From the NCBI GenBank assembly GCA_009843675.1, contig VYCZ01000117.1:1-9135 (forward strand): a stretch of DNA of 9,135 bases, in the 5' to 3' direction. The first letter of the stretch is position 1, and every line of letters starts with the position of its first letter. The translations under genes and the position numbers were made by a program. Below, in pieces: positions 6,574 to 9,135 of this stretch. This DNA is from Gammaproteobacteria bacterium (GTDB lineage Bacteria > Pseudomonadota > Gammaproteobacteria > Eutrophobiales > Eutrophobiaceae). The notes beneath the pieces are model-generated. The model was not told the DNA's origin. It made no database searches and worked only from the letters and a program-made list of their open reading frames with translations.

Positions 6574-6722
6574 CGTCATTCCTGCCTCCTCCCGTCATTC
6601 CCGCGCAGGCGGGAATCCAGTAGACAACAAAACTCCTTATAATGAATGTTCGCTTAATGGATTACCGCCTGCGCGGGAATGAAGGGAGGCGGCGGGAATG
6701 ACGGGAGGAGGCAGGAATGACG
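6574..6722. repeat. Large intergenic palindromic repeat cluster (REP/dRS3-like)
   Basis: A perfect 30-bp inverted repeat joins 6574-6603 to 6693-6722. Inside it, 6596-6618 also matches the reverse complement of 6659-6681 at 22 of 23 positions, so the left arm can pair with either right-hand copy. Each core contains ATTCCCGC-GCAG-GCGGGAAT or a variant, a self-complementary hairpin at 6597-6616. The right arm carries 19-bp tandem units (6675-6693, 6694-6712 and a partial unit from 6713), with the same 19-bp spacing on the left. The core resembles dRS3 elements of Neisseria, ATTCCC-N8-GGGAAT, but I cannot tell whether they are related. It may act as a bidirectional terminator-like structure or a target for REP-type mobilisation. 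No transposase gene is nearby. Confidence 0.85.
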
Positions 6723-6784
6723 AACCATGATCGGCATCATTATTATTTATGTCATTGTGTATAGATGTTATCCTTTGACTACCC

Positions 6785-8557
6785 ATGAGCATCATCACAG
6801 AAAAACGTTTGCGCTCCATGGCGGACAGCGCCAGGTTTCAGCGTGGGCAGGAATATCATCAGCGCGGCGCAGTGATCGGCTTGCGTCAATACCGCGGCCG
6901 GGTCAGCGCCACCGTGGCGGGCAGTAGGGATTATAAGGTGAGGTTATGGGAAGAGGATGGAACACTGAAGTTTGAATGCAGTTGTCCCGACGGCATGGAC
7001 TATGCCTTCTGCAAACATTGCGTGGCGGTGGGACTGGCGTTGCTGGCGGAAGCTGGAAGCGAAGGCACTGGCAGCAATAAATCCACCGGGAAGACGTCCC
7101 GGAAAAAAGCCCGCCAGGACATTACTGCCGAAGACATCCATGCCTGGCTGGAACAACAGGATGCTGGCACACTTGCCGACCTGCTGGTGGCACAGGCAAT
7201 GGACGACCAGAACCTCTACCGGACACTGCAACTGAAGGTGGCCGGGGCTATCGGGGGAGATGCCAATATCTCAGCCGTCAGGCAGGCGCTTGGCGAGGCC
7301 ATACTGCCCGGCTATTTCATTGAATACCATGATGCTTATGAGTATGCCGGCACTGTCAGCACCGCTATTGATGCCGTAGAGGACCTGCTGCACCAGGGTC
7401 AGGCCGAGGCGGTCATCGAGTTGACCGAGTTTGGCCTGCATAAGGCGGAAGAGGCCATGGACAACATTGACGATTCCAGCGGTCACATGCACCTTATTCT
7501 TGAGAATCTGCAAGCCTTGCACCTGGCAGCGTGCGAAGCCGCAAACCCCGACCCGCAGGCCCTGGCAGAACGGCTGTTTGAATGGGAGTTGACAGGGGAA
7601 TGGGAGGTTTTTTCAGGAGCCGCTGCCCGGTACGCCGGCGTGCTCGGCGAACGCGGTTTGAAAAGGTATCGTGAATTGGCTCAGGAGGAATGGCGCAAGC
7701 TCAAACCCCTGACTCGCGCCGCCGGGAAGCCGGCAGATTATAAAGAGTCCTACCGGCGTCGCGGGATAACACACATCATGCAGACACTGGCGCAGCAGAC
7801 CGGGGACGTGGAGGACCTGGTAGAGGTGTTGCGCCACGACCTGTCTGAACCTTATTCGTTCCTGAGGATAGCCGAGGCTTACAAGAAGGCAAAGAAATAC
7901 AATAATGCCCTGGAATGGGCCGAGCGCGGGATCAAGACCTTCCCCGATACGCCGGATTCCCGTCTGCTGGAATTTACCGCCGATGAATACCATCGCCGGA
8001 AACGCCACGACGAGGCCGTGGGTTTGATCTGGCAGCTGTTCACCGACCGCCCCGGCCTGGAGCAGTACCGTCAACTCAAACAACACGCAAGCCGCGGCAA
8101 ACAGTGGCCGCACTGGCGCCAGCAGGCCATGGACCACCTGCTTGGACTCCTGGAGAACAAACCGGGACAAAAAAAGCCCTCAGGCAATTTTTATTTCAGT
8201 TACGCTTACGGGCCCCGTTCCGTGCTGGTGGAGATACATCTGTGGGAAGACAACGTGGACGCGGCCTGGGAACTGGCGCAGGGCGGCGAGCTGCACGAGG
8301 GGCTATGGTTGGAACTGGCGGACAAACGCGCACAACAACATCCCGATGACGCGATCAGGATTTACCGCCACCAGGTTGAGTCCGCCGTCGGCCAAACCAA
8401 AAAAAACGGTTACTCAGAGGCCGTCCGTTACCTGCAAAAGATCAGGACCCTGATGACACAATCCGGGCGGGAAAAGGATTTCAGCAGCTACCTGGAGACA
8501 GTTCGTGCCACGCATAAGAGAAAGCGGAGTTTCATCGCCATGATTGAGAGGCTGTAA
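6785..8557 (+). CDS. SWIM zinc-finger protein with TPR-like helical repeats
   Basis: The product has 590 residues. A SWIM zinc finger, CxCxnCxH, is formed by Cys65, Cys67, Cys76 and His78 in the segment FECSCPDGMDYAFCKHC. It is preceded by the usual GQEYHQRGAVIGL-type strand region (21-33). SWIM domains bind DNA or proteins and are often fused to, or encoded beside, SNF2 ATPases in bacteria. A basic Lys/Ser/Gly linker (about 92-112) leads into a long helical region. TPR-like repeats are clearest near residues 355-425 (SFLRIAEAYKKAKKYNNALE and a following copy). No catalytic domain is recognised. The start is the ATG at 6785, and no strong Shine-Dalgarno sequence is visible. The gene lies 236 nt after the unknown helical protein, with the palindromic cluster between them, so it probably has its own promoter in the AT-rich stretch 6723-6784. 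It may provide the SWIM function missing from the helicase; that link is inference. Confidence 0.88.
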   Translation: MSIITEKRLRSMADSARFQRGQEYHQRGAVIGLRQYRGRVSATVAGSRDYKVRLWEEDGTLKFECSCPDGMDYAFCKHCVAVGLALLAEAGSEGTGSNKSTGKTSRKKARQDITAEDIHAWLEQQDAGTLADLLVAQAMDDQNLYRTLQLKVAGAIGGDANISAVRQALGEAILPGYFIEYHDAYEYAGTVSTAIDAVEDLLHQGQAEAVIELTEFGLHKAEEAMDNIDDSSGHMHLILENLQALHLAACEAANPDPQALAERLFEWELTGEWEVFSGAAARYAGVLGERGLKRYRELAQEEWRKLKPLTRAAGKPADYKESYRRRGITHIMQTLAQQTGDVEDLVEVLRHDLSEPYSFLRIAEAYKKAKKYNNALEWAERGIKTFPDTPDSRLLEFTADEYHRRKRHDEAVGLIWQLFTDRPGLEQYRQLKQHASRGKQWPHWRQQAMDHLLGLLENKPGQKKPSGNFYFSYAYGPRSVLVEIHLWEDNVDAAWELAQGGELHEGLWLELADKRAQQHPDDAIRIYRHQVESAVGQTKKNGYSEAVRYLQKIRTLMTQSGREKDFSSYLETVRATHKRKRSFIAMIERL

Positions 8558-8599
8558 CGCCGCACACGGAATGTGGTTGCCCTGATGCGTTTATCTACC

Positions 8600-8605
8600 G
8601 GAGGT
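8600..8605 (+). promoter_or_regulatory. Shine-Dalgarno sequence before the 33-codon ORF
   Basis: GGAGGT lies 4 bases before ATG 8610. It is a near-consensus ribosome site at a slightly short distance, and is the main reason to consider the small ORF real. Confidence 0.4.
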
Positions 8606-8609
8606 TGAC

Positions 8610-8711
8610 ATGGCGCGCGCCCCCATACTCCTCCCGCGCAAGTGGGAGGCCAGTCAAGTACTGTGTCGCGCTTCCGGCGACTCATTGAAACAGGCGTGTT
8701 ACATTGCGTGA
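8610..8711 (+). CDS. Possible 33-residue small protein
   Basis: ATG 8610 opens a 33-codon frame (starting MARAPILLPRKWEAS) that ends at TGA 8709-8711. It is preceded by GGAGGT. The peptide has no membrane helix or motif I recognise. Its 5' half overlaps a diverged copy of the intergenic palindrome (8630-8649), which argues that this is repeat-derived intergenic DNA. It lies 52 nt after the SWIM gene on the same strand. Real small protein and chance ORF remain about equally likely. Confidence 0.3.
   Translation: MARAPILLPRKWEASQVLCRASGDSLKQACYIA
8630..8649. repeat. Diverged solitary copy of the intergenic palindrome
   Basis: CCTCCCGC (8630-8637) pairs with GTGGGAGG (8642-8649) around loop GCAA. 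Aligned with the copy at 6598-6620, 19 of 23 bases match, including the flanking CCAGT. Stem pairs AT/AT of the first copy are replaced by CC/GG or T-A pairs here, so pairing is kept apart from one G-T wobble. The GCAA loop is of the GNRA type. Confidence 0.6.
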
Positions 8712-8716
8712 CCTGA

Positions 8717-8730
8717 GCCCATGGTTGGGC
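8717..8730. terminator. Weak hairpin at the 3' end of the minus-strand gene
   Basis: GCCCA (8717-8721) and TGGGC (8726-8730) form a 5-bp stem around TGGT. It lies 14 bases beyond the stop of the minus-strand gene and 6 bases beyond the small plus-strand ORF. There is no clear T-tract on either strand, so terminator activity is uncertain. Confidence 0.25.
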
Positions 8731-8743
8731 CTTGTCCGTGCTC

Positions 8744-8959
8744 TCAAAAGTTAAAAACTTTCCAGAGGATGGCCATGGTAAAGGCCAGATTAAAACCAAT
8801 CATCCAGCCCTGCAGACTTTGGGCAGCCTTGAGTTCGTTAATATCGGCCGTGGTTGCCAGGTTCTCAGAAGACAAGGCTTCCGCTGCTGCCCGCGCCTTG
8901 TCATCCGGTACGCCTGCGGCGCGAAACGCATCATAGACTTCGGAAATCATTGTGCTCAT
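8744..8959 (-). CDS. Small single-helix membrane protein (DUF1640-like)
   Basis: The product has 71 residues. The N-terminal half is helical and Ala-rich (ISEVYDAFRAAGVPDDKARAAAEALS, residues 5-30), followed by a short LATTADINELKAAQ segment that resembles the coiled coil of DUF1640-type proteins. The C-terminus is one hydrophobic membrane helix (about 50-67, GWMIGFNLAFTMAILWKV). Proteins of this pattern usually have a longer coiled coil of about 90-120 residues, so this one is short. The start is ATG at 8959 with GGAA 5 bases upstream; a second ATG at codon 4 is possible. It is transcribed opposite to all its neighbours, so it is its own unit. Its function is unknown. The family resemblance is from memory. 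Confidence 0.75.
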   Translation of the reverse strand: MSTMISEVYDAFRAAGVPDDKARAAAEALSSENLATTADINELKAAQSLQGWMIGFNLAFTMAILWKVFNF

Positions 8960-8968
8960 AGTTGTTCC

Positions 8969-8997
8969 ATTTTAAGACAGAAGAGGTGATGGGGCAA
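8969..8997 (-). promoter_or_regulatory. Candidate promoter for the minus-strand small gene
   Basis: On the minus strand, TTGCCC (8992-8997, four of six -35 matches) and TAAAAT (8969-8974, five of six -10 matches) are exactly 17 bases apart. The predicted start would fall only about 2-3 bases before the ATG and would exclude the GGAA site, implying a nearly leaderless mRNA. A promoter further upstream is equally possible. Confidence 0.3.
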
Positions 8998-9029
8998 TTA
9001 AATATTACAGAATGAGTCTGAAGAGAGAG

Positions 9030-9058
9030 TTGACAACCTTGGCGGGAGAGCGTAGATT
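9030..9058 (+). promoter_or_regulatory. Sigma-70-type promoter for the gene at the window end
   Basis: TTGACA (9030-9035) is a perfect -35 box. TAGATT (9053-9058), four of six -10 matches, follows after exactly 17 bases. The predicted start near 9065 lies about 65 bases before the ATG at 9131. The spacing and downstream leader features make this the best promoter in the window. Confidence 0.6.
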
Positions 9059-9069
9059 GCAGTTATGGG

Positions 9070-9089
9070 CGGAAGCGAATCAGCTTCCG
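9070..9089 (+). promoter_or_regulatory. 5' leader hairpin of the terminal gene
   Basis: CGGAAGC (9070-9076) pairs perfectly with GCTTCCG (9083-9089) around loop GAATCA. It would lie about five bases from the predicted 5' end of the transcript, a position typical of mRNA-stabilising stems. Alternatively it may be an operator. Confidence 0.45.
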
Positions 9090-9115
9090 GACCTGGAACG
9101 TAACGTTAAACTTAA

Positions 9116-9123
9116 AAGGAGGT
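9116..9123 (+). promoter_or_regulatory. Consensus Shine-Dalgarno sequence of the terminal gene
   Basis: AAGGAGGT matches the anti-Shine-Dalgarno complement fully and ends 7 bases before ATG 9131. This implies a strongly translated gene. Confidence 0.75.
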
Positions 9124-9130
9124 AACCCTT

Positions 9131-9135
9131 ATGAG
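9131..9135 (+). CDS. Start of a gene truncated by the window end
   Basis: Only the ATG and two further bases lie in the window, so the product cannot be named. The call rests on the upstream chain of promoter (9030-9058), leader hairpin (9070-9089) and perfect Shine-Dalgarno sequence (9116-9123), which together predict a strongly expressed gene. Confidence 0.6.

Noticed and set aside
6638..6643. Perfect TATAAT as a promoter inside the palindrome loop
   Set aside because: No acceptable -35 hexamer lies 16-18 bases upstream. TAGACA at 6621-6626 is only 11 bases away.
6574..6722. CRISPR array
   Set aside because: The repeats are 19-bp tandem units arranged as inverted arms, without unique spacers of regular length. 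No cas gene is present.
7613..8170. 185-codon minus-strand frame inside the SWIM gene
   Set aside because: It is antisense to the TPR-like region of the SWIM protein. It has hydrophobic patches but no consistent domain or start signal.

Overview
The window is bacterial DNA with moderately high GC, tightly packed genes, frequent GTG starts and intergenic palindromes built on a core of the type ATTCCCGC-N4-GCGGGAAT. The proteins and these palindromes suggest a proteobacterium. My best guess is a betaproteobacterium such as a Nitrosomonadales relative, but no marker gene is present to settle it. I see no rRNA, tRNA, CRISPR array, transposase or integrase.

Region 1 (1-321) holds no recognised gene. 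It contains a plausible promoter (131-159) and a well-placed Shine-Dalgarno sequence leading into a 30-codon reading frame (190-282). That frame ends at a TGA lying in the same frame as the next gene.

Region 2 (322-5553) is the core of the window, a probable four-gene same-strand operon. It encodes an uncharacterised Ala-rich helical protein (322-1125), a DUF2791-like protein with no recognisable Walker A or B motif (1122-2081), a DUF2791-like P-loop ATPase with intact motifs (2094-3368), and an SNF2-type helicase with its own N-terminal domain (3457-5553). The first two genes overlap by ATGA and the third follows after 12 nt. The helicase is separated by 88 nt holding two hairpins and then its Shine-Dalgarno sequence. 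An ATPase pair plus helicase recalls BREX (BrxD carries DUF2791) and the TerB/ATPase/helicase defence system Shango. No PglZ, methylase or TerB gene is visible, so this looks like an uncharacterised DNA-surveillance or anti-phage module.

Region 3 (5554-8557) carries two same-strand genes that may be accessories: a 285-residue all-helical protein of unknown function and a 590-residue SWIM zinc-finger protein with TPR-like repeats. SWIM domains often partner SNF2 ATPases, and here the two are separate proteins. The gap between these genes holds a large palindromic repeat cluster (6574-6722).

Region 4 (8558-9135) contains a possible 33-codon small ORF overlapping a diverged copy of the same palindrome, and a small minus-strand gene for a one-helix membrane protein. 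A divergent promoter region leads, through a leader hairpin and a consensus Shine-Dalgarno sequence, into a gene cut off by the window end.
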